From NCBI RefSeq assembly GCF_000505665.1, contig NC_023033.1, forward strand, positions 310,001 through 374,000: 64,000 nt of DNA, read 5' to 3'. How positions within the stretch are numbered: position 1 is the stretch's first letter; each line of letters opens with the position of its first letter. The position numbers and the translations under genes were made by a program. Below the pieces are notes generated by a model. It did not search any database. It was not told where the DNA came from and saw nothing but the letters and a program-made list of their open reading frames with translations. This DNA comes from Thermosynechococcus sp. NK55a. GTDB lineage: Bacteria; Cyanobacteriota; Cyanobacteriia; Thermosynechococcales; Thermosynechococcaceae. Below are positions 56,680-64,000 of the stretch, in pieces.

Positions 56680-57786
56680 ATGCCAACGGTACAGGACAGG
56701 GGGGGCGGGTACGCATTACCTGCCCTTCGTTTTGCCCTCTTAAATTGGTATCAGCAGCAGGGGCGGGACTTACCTTGGCGGCACACGCGCGATCCCTACG
56801 CCATCTGGGTCTCAGAAATCATGCTCCAGCAAACCCAAGTGGCCACGGTGATTCCCTACTACCAGCGTTGGCTGGCCACCTTTCCCACCCTTCCCGATTT
56901 GGCCGCCGCGGAGCTAGAAACGGTTCTGAAACTGTGGCAGGGACTCGGTTACTATGCACGGGCACGGCACTTACATCGCGCTGCCCAACAGATCATGACC
57001 CATCACGCCGGCAAGTTTCCCCGCACCTACGAAGCTGTGGTGGCATTACCGGGAATTGGCCGCAGTACTGCAGGTGCGATCCTGAGTGCCGCCTTCAACC
57101 AACCCCAGCCTATCCTCGATGGCAATGTCAAACGGGTTCTTGCCCGTCTTTACGGACTCACGGTTCCCCCAAAGCAAGCGGAAGCCCAACTGTGGCAGTG
57201 GTCAGCACAACTGCTGTGTCCCCAGTCTCCCCGCGATTTTAATCAAGCCCTCATGGATCTGGGGGCAACGATCTGTACACCCCGCCAACCCCTGTGTCAT
57301 GCTTGTCCTTGGCAGCGCCATTGCTTGGCCCATCGCCACCAGTTAACCCATGAGATTCCTCGCAAAATGAGCCGTTCCCCCTTACCCCACAAAAAGATTG
57401 GCGTCGCGGTGATTTGGAATGAGACAGGTCAGATTCTCATCGATCGCCGGCCACCGACGGGTCTATTGGGAGGACTATGGGAATTTCCGGGGGGCAAAAT
57501 TGAACCCAACGAGACGGTTCAGGAATGTATTCAGCGGGAAATTCGTGAGGAATTGGGGATTGAGATTCGTGTTGGCGAGCACCTAATTGACATTGATCAT
57601 GCCTATACCCATTTCCGGGTAACGCTCTATGTTTACTACTGTCAGCATCTTTCAGGAACTCCTCAGCCTCTGGGATGCGATGCCATCCGTTGGGTGACCC
57701 CTGAGGAATTGCAGCAGTTTCCCTTCCCCAAAGCCAATACCGCTATTATTCAGGCCATTCACGAACGGGGCAGGCCCACAGCCTAG
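56680..57786 (+). CDS. mutY: A/G-specific adenine glycosylase MutY
   Basis: 368 aa. Removes adenine mispaired with 8-oxoguanine. Catalytic Glu in WVSEIMLQQTQV (about residue 36), helix-hairpin-helix ALPGIGRSTAGAI, catalytic Asp in ILDGNVKRVLARLYG, then the 4Fe-4S loop C-x6-C-x2-C-x5-C (CTPRQPLCHACPWQRHC). A C-terminal NUDIX-like domain (GVAVIWNETGQILIDRR, WEFPGGKIEPNETVQECIQREIREELG) carries a complete Nudix box, which is richer than in E. coli MutY where the box is degenerate. The domain may have kept MutT-like hydrolysis. Confidence 0.95.
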   Translation: MPTVQDRGGGYALPALRFALLNWYQQQGRDLPWRHTRDPYAIWVSEIMLQQTQVATVIPYYQRWLATFPTLPDLAAAELETVLKLWQGLGYYARARHLHRAAQQIMTHHAGKFPRTYEAVVALPGIGRSTAGAILSAAFNQPQPILDGNVKRVLARLYGLTVPPKQAEAQLWQWSAQLLCPQSPRDFNQALMDLGATICTPRQPLCHACPWQRHCLAHRHQLTHEIPRKMSRSPLPHKKIGVAVIWNETGQILIDRRPPTGLLGGLWEFPGGKIEPNETVQECIQREIREELGIEIRVGEHLIDIDHAYTHFRVTLYVYYCQHLSGTPQPLGCDAIRWVTPEELQQFPFPKANTAIIQAIHERGRPTA

Positions 57787-58508
57787 GCATTTTCAAGGAC
57801 ACCCTCAGCGGCCGCCTCATCCAAAAACCAAAGGGCATTGCCAGTAATCAGCCGCGCCGGATAGAGATGGGGATCACCGGTATCGGCAAAAATATGGCGC
57901 AGGGCAGTTTGTTTATTAGCGCCGCTCACAAGAAAAAGAATTTGGCGGGCATGGTTAATCAGGGGAACGGTAAACGTCAGGCGAGACTGACCATCCTTGT
58001 TGCCCACGGTCATCAGGCGATCGCTCACCGTCAGGGCTGTTGTGTGGGGAAAAAGGGAAGCCGTATGGCCATCGGGCCCCATCCCCAACAAAATCAGATC
58101 AAAGCTGGGAAATTCTCCTTCAGGGGTGCCAAAGGTTTGGCGCAGGAGTTGCTCATAGCGATCGGCAGCGGTCTGCGGATCCGCATCCTCCGTGGGCATT
58201 GGGTGAATCTGGTCTCTAGGAATCGGTACATGATTGAGCCACGCCTGAAGGGCCATCCCCGCATTGCTATCGGGATGATCGAGGGGCACATAGCGTTCAT
58301 CGCTCCAGAAAACATACCACTGTAACCAAGGAGTATCCGCACCAACCAGGCTTTCGTAGAGGGGTTTGGGTGTCTTACCACCGGCTAAAGCAACTGTGAA
58401 TCGTCCTCGTTGGGCGATCGCCCCCCTCGCCTGCTCAAGAACAAACTGCCTTGCCGCCGTCGTCAGGGCAGCCAAATCTGGAAAAACACGTCCATTGGGT
58501 GTTGGCAT
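57783..58508 (-). CDS. pgl: 6-phosphogluconolactonase
   Basis: 241 aa DevB/SOL-type lactonase of the oxidative pentose phosphate pathway. FTVALAGGKTPKPLYESL, YVFWSDERYVPLDHPDSNAGMA, LILLGMGPDGHTASLFP and FLVSGANKQTALRHIF are the family blocks. The last 4 nt overlap mutY, which converges on it. Confidence 0.95.
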   Translation of the reverse strand: MPTPNGRVFPDLAALTTAARQFVLEQARGAIAQRGRFTVALAGGKTPKPLYESLVGADTPWLQWYVFWSDERYVPLDHPDSNAGMALQAWLNHVPIPRDQIHPMPTEDADPQTAADRYEQLLRQTFGTPEGEFPSFDLILLGMGPDGHTASLFPHTTALTVSDRLMTVGNKDGQSRLTFTVPLINHARQILFLVSGANKQTALRHIFADTGDPHLYPARLITGNALWFLDEAAAEGVLENA

Positions 58509-58531
58509 AGGGGCATCCTCCTAATTAGATC

Positions 58532-60487
58532 CTAATTAGAGCGAATCACACCATCAGTTACTGTGCCCAGTCCAGGACTGGAAAAGGGATCCGCATTGCC
58601 GCGCCAGTTAAATCCATTGATACGAAATAGAATCGCACCCAGCCGATTATCCAAGTTATAGCGAAAAATCACCCCATAGGTGCGCCGACTATATTCCACA
58701 ATGATGTCTGTATCAAAGATCCGGCCCGTGTCCACATTAATTTTCATCTGTGTCCCTACTCGCAGAGGACCGTAAACCTGCTGCAACAATCCCACATTCA
58801 AGACACTAAAATCAGTAATACGATCAAAAATAAATGGTGAGGATGGCTCCCCCAGCGTCTGTGTAAATCCCAGATTAAAACTTGTGTAATCCAACCAGTT
58901 GCGGGAAAAATGACCCACTTGACCGCGAAAACCTGCCCCTGCAACTAAGGCGGGTTGAGTACTGCCATTGGTGTAGTAGTTAGCTGCACCGCCCAACTGA
59001 CTATAAAACTCCAGGAAGGGTTGTACAGGACGTGGGCTATAGCGCAGCCCTTGGGTTTGTGTCGGCGGTAGGGGGGTACCCCGCCAAAGGGGCAGGGCCC
59101 AGTTAAGACTTGCGGCAGCTTGAAGACGGCCTAGGCTGGGCTTAGGGGGTAGGGATGGATCATCGCTGGCGGCCGTGACGTATTGTCCTCCCACCAGATA
59201 ATTGAGGGCTAGGCCTTGAGTTAAGGGAATGTCTGTACCACTGAGCGTGCCCCCAAGGCTACTGCTAATTTCCTGCTCCCCAAGGGAATTAAAGACGCGC
59301 TGGCGATAAATGGCAGACACGGTCAGGAGATGGCGTGCACCAAGATTGTGGAACAGGTCTATTCCTGCCCGTGAGGTACGTGGCCAATCACTGGGGTCTA
59401 GGGTGTTTAAGAAACCGTAACCCCGCAGGCGGGTTTGGGAGGTGAAGCGATGCCCCACTTCGATCGCCCCGCCATAACTATTGGCGTCAAAGAAATTAAA
59501 GTCATTGCTAACGATCCGTTCTAGATAAATGGATGGTAGAAAAGTGACTTGGGTATTGGGGGTATTGATTGCTCTGTAGCGATAGAGAAGAAATAGCCCA
59601 CCGCGATCGCGCTCATCATAGCCAAACTCAAAGGGCAGAATCTCATAGGGACGACCCACAACAAATTGCCGCAGGACAATGGGTAAAGCCACGCGCTGAT
59701 CAAAAACAATCCTGCCTCGTCGAACTTTTAGCAGGGTTTCATCATCGGCACGGACAAGGGGTTCTGCTATTGCTTCCTGTGCCCGTGCTTCAAGTTCCGG
59801 AGGATTAAAGGGGTCATTGGTGATCCGAAGATTAGTTGCAAACCAACGGCGGCCATCAAACTCCAAGCGATCGGCCTCAAAGCGCAGGCGATCCAAGCTT
59901 TCCGTGGCGGCGGCTTGGGGCTCCACCTGCTGTTGGCCAAAGCCGGGGAGAGTCCTAGGGGGTAGAGAGTCAGGAGAAAGGGTCAGGTTCAAGTCCCGAT
60001 TCACCCTGGCAGCACTGACAACGCCGCGGGCATTCGTGAGGGAGCCTTGATCCAGTCTCAGGTTATACTCCAAGCGATCGCCCTGTAGGACTTGATCACC
60101 GCGGGTAATTGTTACATTCCCTTCCGCCACCAGAATTTGGGCGTCAATATCCGTTTGAATGCGATCGGCGCTAAGTTCGGCTTCCTTGAATCGCAGGAAA
60201 ACATTGCCAATGGCATTGAATAACCGCCGCAGCAGGTCAAATTCTTGGCGATCCGCGGTCACCTCTAAGGGTTGATCACGGACAACAGAGGTTTCAGCAT
60301 TTGCCTGCCCCAGGGGAAAGGGGGCTGTAAAATCAGGTCTTGGCTCAGGGCTGATCGGCGTTGTATTGCTTAGATCAGGGGCTACCGTTGTTCCAAGTAA
60401 GTCTGCTTGTGAGGTGCCGATAACCGCTGTCAATTCTGCGGGTTGGGTAGGGGGGGGCAGACTAACAAAAAGGGGTAAGAACAACAA
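58532..60487 (-). CDS. LptD-like / DUF3769 outer membrane protein
   Basis: About 651 aa. An N-terminal OstA/LptA-like segment (LSADRIQTDIDAQILVAEGNVTITRGDQVLQGDRLEYNL) precedes a long beta-barrel-like region with frequent aromatic strands to the C-terminus (RRTYGVIFRYNLDNRLGAILFRINGFNW). In cyanobacteria this protein is the outer-membrane LptD counterpart. The start is uncertain: the called TTG 60487 gives a poor signal peptide, and eight G on the plus strand (60450-60457) could hide a frameshift from a GTG at 60504. psbI lies 65 nt upstream on the same strand. Confidence 0.75.
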   Translation of the reverse strand: MLFLPLFVSLPPPTQPAELTAVIGTSQADLLGTTVAPDLSNTTPISPEPRPDFTAPFPLGQANAETSVVRDQPLEVTADRQEFDLLRRLFNAIGNVFLRFKEAELSADRIQTDIDAQILVAEGNVTITRGDQVLQGDRLEYNLRLDQGSLTNARGVVSAARVNRDLNLTLSPDSLPPRTLPGFGQQQVEPQAAATESLDRLRFEADRLEFDGRRWFATNLRITNDPFNPPELEARAQEAIAEPLVRADDETLLKVRRGRIVFDQRVALPIVLRQFVVGRPYEILPFEFGYDERDRGGLFLLYRYRAINTPNTQVTFLPSIYLERIVSNDFNFFDANSYGGAIEVGHRFTSQTRLRGYGFLNTLDPSDWPRTSRAGIDLFHNLGARHLLTVSAIYRQRVFNSLGEQEISSSLGGTLSGTDIPLTQGLALNYLVGGQYVTAASDDPSLPPKPSLGRLQAAASLNWALPLWRGTPLPPTQTQGLRYSPRPVQPFLEFYSQLGGAANYYTNGSTQPALVAGAGFRGQVGHFSRNWLDYTSFNLGFTQTLGEPSSPFIFDRITDFSVLNVGLLQQVYGPLRVGTQMKINVDTGRIFDTDIIVEYSRRTYGVIFRYNLDNRLGAILFRINGFNWRGNADPFSSPGLGTVTDGVIRSN

Positions 60488-60552
60488 CGGTCAAACTTCC
60501 TCACGACCACTGCCTAGTTACCTTACCCGATGCCTGCCCCCTTTGGCGAGGA

Positions 60553-60669
60553 TTACTCGAGATCCTTGCGCTTGGGATTACGAGCTGGGTCACCCGAGAG
60601 GAACCCGAAAACAAACAGCAGTACAAAGAAGGTTACAACGACATAAACGGTAATCTTGAGTGTTTCCAT
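60553..60669 (-). CDS. psbI: Photosystem II reaction centre protein PsbI
   Basis: 38 aa, too short for most ORF callers. Reads [19 protein letters not shown] then [19 protein letters not shown]: one membrane helix with a charged C-terminus, essentially identical to known PsbI proteins. PsbI binds beside D1 and CP43 in photosystem II. Start ATG 60669, stop TAA 60553. A TATGAT box about 30 nt upstream may be its -10 element. Confidence 0.97.
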   Translation of the reverse strand: METLKITVYVVVTFFVLLFVFGFLSGDPARNPKRKDLE

Positions 60670-60707
60670 GATGTTGTGTTTTTCGTAGCGTCAACTTCTG
60701 ATCATAC

Positions 60708-60732
60708 GGGATGAGGGACTTCCTCGCATCCC
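60708..60732 (-). terminator. Hairpin after tic20
   Basis: GGGATGAGG (60708-60716) pairs with CCTCGCATCCC (60722-60732), with one bulged base, directly after the tic20 stop codon. No T tract follows, so termination is uncertain; it could be an mRNA-end stabiliser. psbI begins 38 nt further on. Confidence 0.4.
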
Positions 60733-61206
60733 CTAAAACACTTGGCTTTTTGTCGCATCTGAGAGTGTGGGAATTTCGGCATAGATGCCGCGCACAGACT
60801 GCACCACCCCATAGACAACGCCAATCACTGTGGCAATAAAGATAAAGTTGAAGAGCACCTTAATCAACAGGTCAAAACTAGCAATGCGGACAAGGAGTTC
60901 TATTAGCAGTTGGGCAATAAACAACACAATCCCCATCAACAGTGCTTGCATTGTGTTGTAGCGAATAAAGAGACTCACACGGTTATTGCGTACCACCAGC
61001 AGGTACAGAAGCATAAAAACGAGTAGCCCCGCAAAGGGAATTGAGTAGATTAAGGCAACGGGCAGTACCACCAAGACTAATGCTTGCAGCGGCGGAAATA
61101 GCTCAAATAAAAAGCCGCCAAAGGGCATGACGTAGAACAGGGGTAGTAGATAGGCTAAACTGGCGAAGATACGATCCGGCACAGTGGTGGTGGCACGCCA
61201 ACTCAT
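60733..61206 (-). CDS. Tic20-family membrane protein
   Basis: 157 aa with four hydrophobic helices (FASLAYLLPLFYVMPFGGFLF, LVLVVLPVALIYSIPFAGLLVFMLLYLLVV, FIRYNTMQALLMGIVLFIAQLLIELLV, IKVLFNFIFIATVIGVVYGVVQ). The RFIRYNTMQA-type motif (here LFIRYNTMQALLM) is the Tic20 signature. In plastids Tic20 is part of the inner-envelope import channel; in cyanobacteria the role is unknown. It lies 10 nt downstream of the next gene and is probably cotranscribed. Confidence 0.88.
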   Translation of the reverse strand: MSWRATTTVPDRIFASLAYLLPLFYVMPFGGFLFELFPPLQALVLVVLPVALIYSIPFAGLLVFMLLYLLVVRNNRVSLFIRYNTMQALLMGIVLFIAQLLIELLVRIASFDLLIKVLFNFIFIATVIGVVYGVVQSVRGIYAEIPTLSDATKSQVF

Positions 61207-61216
61207 AGATTGCTCC

Positions 61217-61660
61217 TTAGAGTGTAGAGGGGGATTGACTCATCACCTTCAGTAGGAGTTCGGGGGAAATCATGTTGCACTCTATGGTTTTACTAATCAA
61301 GGGTGGTCCTACCCGCGAGGCAATAATGAGTTGAAGCTCAGGGCTGTTCTTAATCGAGAGCATGACCGCACCCATAATCGAGCTAGGATCAGGCGCTGAA
61401 TTGCTGCTATTGGTGGGAAGCATTTGGATCAACTGGGCAATATCGGCGCAACTAGCCCCTGATACGTATTTTGCAAGGGCATCACTCATCTGCTCAACTG
61501 TGGTTTTCATCATCTCTGGCGGCAGAGGACTGGCGCCCTGGGCACGCACTGGCTGAACTGTTCCCATTGCAATCAGGGTACCCAAAAGAAGAGGCAGACT
61601 GCTCACCGATAAGCCCATGTCAATGGCACGCTTCAGCGATCGCCACATCATAAGTCTCAA
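61217..61660 (-). CDS. Exported hypothetical protein
   Basis: 147 aa with a signal peptide (SVSSLPLLLGTLIAMGTVQPVRA) near residue 40. The mature part is helical with two cysteines (GASCADIAQLIQML and KTIECNMISPELLLK) that could form a disulfide, and repeats the wording of a small periplasmic helical domain. No family recognised. tic20 follows after 10 nt on the same strand. Confidence 0.6.
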   Translation of the reverse strand: MRLMMWRSLKRAIDMGLSVSSLPLLLGTLIAMGTVQPVRAQGASPLPPEMMKTTVEQMSDALAKYVSGASCADIAQLIQMLPTNSSNSAPDPSSIMGAVMLSIKNSPELQLIIASRVGPPLISKTIECNMISPELLLKVMSQSPSTL

Positions 61661-61697
61661 TACCTCAATAACATCTTAGATAACCCCTTTGGGCAGG

Positions 61698-62294
61698 CTA
61701 GTTAGCACGCTCCTCAATCACCCGATCAATCAGGCCGTAGTTTTTTGCCTCTTCAGCGGACATGAAGAAGTCGCGATCCATATCCCGCTCAATTTTTTCC
61801 AGGGGCTGGCCCGTATGGTAGGCATAGAGCTCATTGAGTTGGCGCCGTACCCGTAAAATTTCGCGAGCCTCGATTTCAATATCCGTTGCTTGGCCACGGG
61901 TGCCACCGGAGGGCTGGTGAATCATGATGCGGGAGTGGGGGAGTGCCAACCGCTTGCCTTTGGTGCCAGCTGCAAGGAGGAAAGACCCCATCGAGGCAGC
62001 CAGACCGACACAGATAGTGACGACATCCGATTTAATATGTTGCATCGTGTCGTAAATTGCCATACCGGCGGTGACGGAGCCACCCGGGGAGTTGATGTAG
62101 AGCATGATGTCTTTGCCCGGATCTTCGGAGTCAAGGTAGAGCATCACCGCCACAATTTGGTTGGCAATCTCATCATCCACTTCTTTACCCAGGAAAATAA
62201 TCCGCTCGCGATAGAGACGGTTATAGATGTCAATCCACTGGGTGTAGGGTTCACCGGGCATCCGGTAGGGGACTTTGGGTACTCCGATGGGCAT
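61698..62294 (-). CDS. clpP: ATP-dependent Clp protease proteolytic subunit
   Basis: 198 aa serine protease subunit. Catalytic Ser in [14 protein letters not shown] (about residue 100), His in [15 protein letters not shown] (about residue 125), Asp in [12 protein letters not shown] (about residue 174). [20 protein letters not shown] is the substrate-binding strand. Cyanobacteria carry several clpP paralogs; I cannot assign the number. ClpS at 49453 would serve the same machinery. Confidence 0.96.
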   Translation of the reverse strand: MPIGVPKVPYRMPGEPYTQWIDIYNRLYRERIIFLGKEVDDEIANQIVAVMLYLDSEDPGKDIMLYINSPGGSVTAGMAIYDTMQHIKSDVVTICVGLAASMGSFLLAAGTKGKRLALPHSRIMIHQPSGGTRGQATDIEIEAREILRVRRQLNELYAYHTGQPLEKIERDMDRDFFMSAEEAKNYGLIDRVIEERAN

Positions 62295-62366
62295 AGAATC
62301 CTTCCAGGCTGAGCTATCAACGCCGCTTTTCTCCCTGATTCTAACCTAATTCCTAGAGCCTTCGCT

Positions 62367-63338
62367 CTACACTTGGCAAAGGCAGAGGGCAAACCACTGC
62401 TGAGGATCAGTAAAGGTGTTGATCCATTGGAACCCGGCAGCGGTGAATGCCTCCTTGAGGGCAGTAAGGTCAAACTTGCGGGAAATTTCGGTGAGAATTG
62501 GTTCACCAGCAGCAAAGGTGCACTGAAAATCAAGGGCAGCCAAGGTAACGGCTTGTCTCTGTTGCGAATCTAGATACATTTCAATTTGCTGGGCAATTGG
62601 GTTATAGATGGCGCGATGGGCAAAGGCTTCGGGCTGAAAATTTCCTTGAAAGCGCCAATTGAGGTGATGGAGGATATTGCGGTTAAAAGCAGCCGTCACC
62701 CCTTGGCCATCGTTGTAAGCAGAAAGCAAAATACTCGTGTCTTTGATGAGATCCACGCCCAGCAGGAAATAGTCCCCTTTCTTAAGAACCCGATGCACCT
62801 GTTGAAACAGGGTCTGGCATTCGCTGGGGGAAAGGTTGCCGATTGTACTACCGAGAAAGCAGAGCAAGCGGCGGGGGGCTAAGGGGGGTGGTAGGTGCTC
62901 TAAGCCTACTTGATAGGTGCCAACAAGGCCATGAATGCTCAGCTGGGGGTAATCGGCAAGAAGAGCCATGGCACTGGTCTTGAGGATCGAGCTGCTGACA
63001 TCAATGGGACAGTAGTAAAGATGGGATTGCACTTGAGTATAGGCGGACAGGAGGAGGCGAATCTTGCGATCGCTACCGCTTCCCAGTTCCACAAGTTCAC
63101 AGGCGCCCGTGAGTTGGGCGATCGCCCCGGCGGCGGTCTTTAAAATGCCCAATTCTGTACGAGTGGGGTAGTATTCCGGTAACTCACAAATTTGTTCAAA
63201 GAGGCGCGATCCCGCAGCATCATAGAAATAGTAGGAGGGAAGAGACTTGGGTTCCTGAGTCAGACCCCGGATGACATCTTGGCCGTCCTGTTCTGTGGTG
63301 AGACTGGGTAAGTGGGTCAGGCGTAGGCGATCGCTCAC
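62367..63338 (-). CDS. egtD: L-histidine N-alpha-methyltransferase EgtD-like
   Basis: 323 aa. SAM-dependent methyltransferase of the EgtD/DUF2260 family: YYFYDAAGSRLFEQICELPEYYPTRTE, the SAM loop CELVELGSGSDRKIRLLL, LCFLGSTIGNLSPSE and FLLGVDLIKD. EgtD makes hercynine, the precursor of ergothioneine, a thiol antioxidant. No egtB-like gene is in the window. The assignment of substrate is by family only. Confidence 0.9.
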   Translation of the reverse strand: MSDRLRLTHLPSLTTEQDGQDVIRGLTQEPKSLPSYYFYDAAGSRLFEQICELPEYYPTRTELGILKTAAGAIAQLTGACELVELGSGSDRKIRLLLSAYTQVQSHLYYCPIDVSSSILKTSAMALLADYPQLSIHGLVGTYQVGLEHLPPPLAPRRLLCFLGSTIGNLSPSECQTLFQQVHRVLKKGDYFLLGVDLIKDTSILLSAYNDGQGVTAAFNRNILHHLNWRFQGNFQPEAFAHRAIYNPIAQQIEMYLDSQQRQAVTLAALDFQCTFAAGEPILTEISRKFDLTALKEAFTAAGFQWINTFTDPQQWFALCLCQV

Positions 63339-63639
63339 AGGGAAAACGGCTCCAGAATGGGCAAGTCTTAGGATATTCTAGCTTTTAGCCGCTGCTCCAA
63401 ACGGCGCCCCCACCCCGCGATCGGCAAATTCATAAAATTCCTAAGGCGCCATAGGGAAGTGCCAAGGCTGCCACTCCCGCTGTCTAGGTATTCACTGCAG
63501 TTGCAAGGTTCATGTGGACTCACACTGCACCAACACCGCATGGGTAATCATGGGAGTATTGCCAAGCCCTGGCCAGTGCAGAAACAGAAAGGGGGATGGT
63601 CAGCCATCGAGGATTTTGGGTTACACCGGTTGCTACTGC
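63339..63639. other. Intergenic region with no recognised gene
   Basis: About 300 nt between egtD (start 63338) and the end of the solute-binding protein gene. Reading frames over it have no family-like content. I see no tRNA or terminator with a T tract. Confidence 0.4.
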
Positions 63640-64000
63640 TTAAACAATACCAATTTGCGCCTGTTGATCATTCCACATGTTCCACTTTTCGTAGATGCGG
63701 CGCAGTGTGCCATCTTTCTTGAGGATATCAAGGGCTTGGTCAATCTCTGTCTTGAGGGTTTCTGCTTTGGGGTTGTTTTTGTTAAAGGCAATAACATAGT
63801 TATTCAAAAAGATTGGGACACCAATTAGCCGTAGGTGATTGTTTACTTTGCCCCCCGGACCGGTGCCAAGAACGTAGTAGGCAACAATTGGAAAGTCTAG
63901 CATCACGGCATCAAGGCGCCCCTGAGCCAACTCATCAAAGATCAGGTTGTTACTAGAGTAGGTACGGGTTTTAATTTTTTATCCCCTTCAAGAATTTCTT
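63640..64000 (-). pseudogene. Amino-acid ABC transporter solute-binding protein (5' partial, frameshifted)
   Basis: C-terminal part of a family 3 solute-binding protein. Ends LAQGRLDAVMLDFPIVAYYV, then LNNYVIAFNKNNPKAETLKTEIDQALDILKKDGTLRRIYEKWN, typical of polar amino-acid receptors. The N-terminal part lies beyond the right edge. Within the window the frame is broken at six T on the plus strand (63975-63980): reading from the edge gives EILEGD, and one further A is needed to continue KKIKTRTYSSNNLIFDE; without it a TAA appears. Likely a homopolymer undercall, so the real gene may be intact. Confidence 0.75.

Noticed and set aside
60450-60504. Frameshift at eight G joining DUF3769 to an upstream GTG
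   Set aside because: The extended N-terminus is not a better signal peptide, so the evidence is weaker than for the other runs.

Overview
The window is chromosomal DNA from a unicellular cyanobacterium, most likely a thermophile of the Thermosynechococcus group. Evidence for a cyanobacterium: RNA polymerase beta' is split into rpoC1 and rpoC2, and the photosynthesis-linked genes psbI, ndhS, ycf51, tic20, a diflavin flv3-type gene and a CCB-type cofactor-assembly gene are present, along with several cyanobacteria-only DUFs (760, 3086, 3119, 3769). The HIP1 octamer GCGATCGC also recurs throughout (for example 3332, 4523, 10559, 47587). The genus is inferred from overall protein character, not from a search.

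Layout. 1-5.9 kb: rpoC1 (5' end outside the window), rpoC2 and a strong terminator. 6-8.6 kb: an M48 protease, a cytochrome b561-like protein, a conserved protein, ndhS and tRNA-Ser(GCU). 8.8-20.3 kb: a TolC-type exporter, GDP-fucose synthesis (gmd, fcl), a sugar-phosphate transferase and an FHA-PAS-GGDEF-EAL protein, which together suggest exopolysaccharide production and c-di-GMP control. Decayed small genes, a broken M16 protease and a broken CCB-type gene lie among them. 20.5-31.6 kb: dxs, a ketoacyl synthase, cutA, an ABC permease, a membrane-anchored NYN/LOTUS-like protein, birA, and a cluster running from a secreted protein through DUF3119 and DUF3086 to plsY. 31.7-43.2 kb: argF, a peptide-type ABC permease, cobU, radA, FKBP, secG, a decayed Ser/Thr kinase gene, a nucleoside phosphorylase facing a squalene-synthase-like gene, a two-domain PTPS/QueD-like protein, MAPEG, sufU, ycf51 and tRNA-Val. 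43.3-50 kb: metE under a cobalamin riboswitch, sufE behind a Fur-like palindrome, tRNA-Leu, flv3, clpS. 50-64 kb: a degenerate M48-like membrane protein, a RecB/Cas4-like nuclease, RNase D, pmbA-type, deoC, mutY, pgl, an LptD-like protein, psbI, tic20, clpP, egtD and the end of a solute-binding protein.

Two patterns cut across the window. First, at least six genes are each interrupted by a single missing base at a homopolymer, which points to systematic homopolymer undercalling and suggests most are intact in the cell. Second, three loci carry in-frame stops (TGA, TAA, TAG) that fit C-to-T changes on the coding strand; these look like genuine gene decay. Tail-to-tail gene overlap is common. 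No CRISPR array, insertion sequence or prophage was seen.
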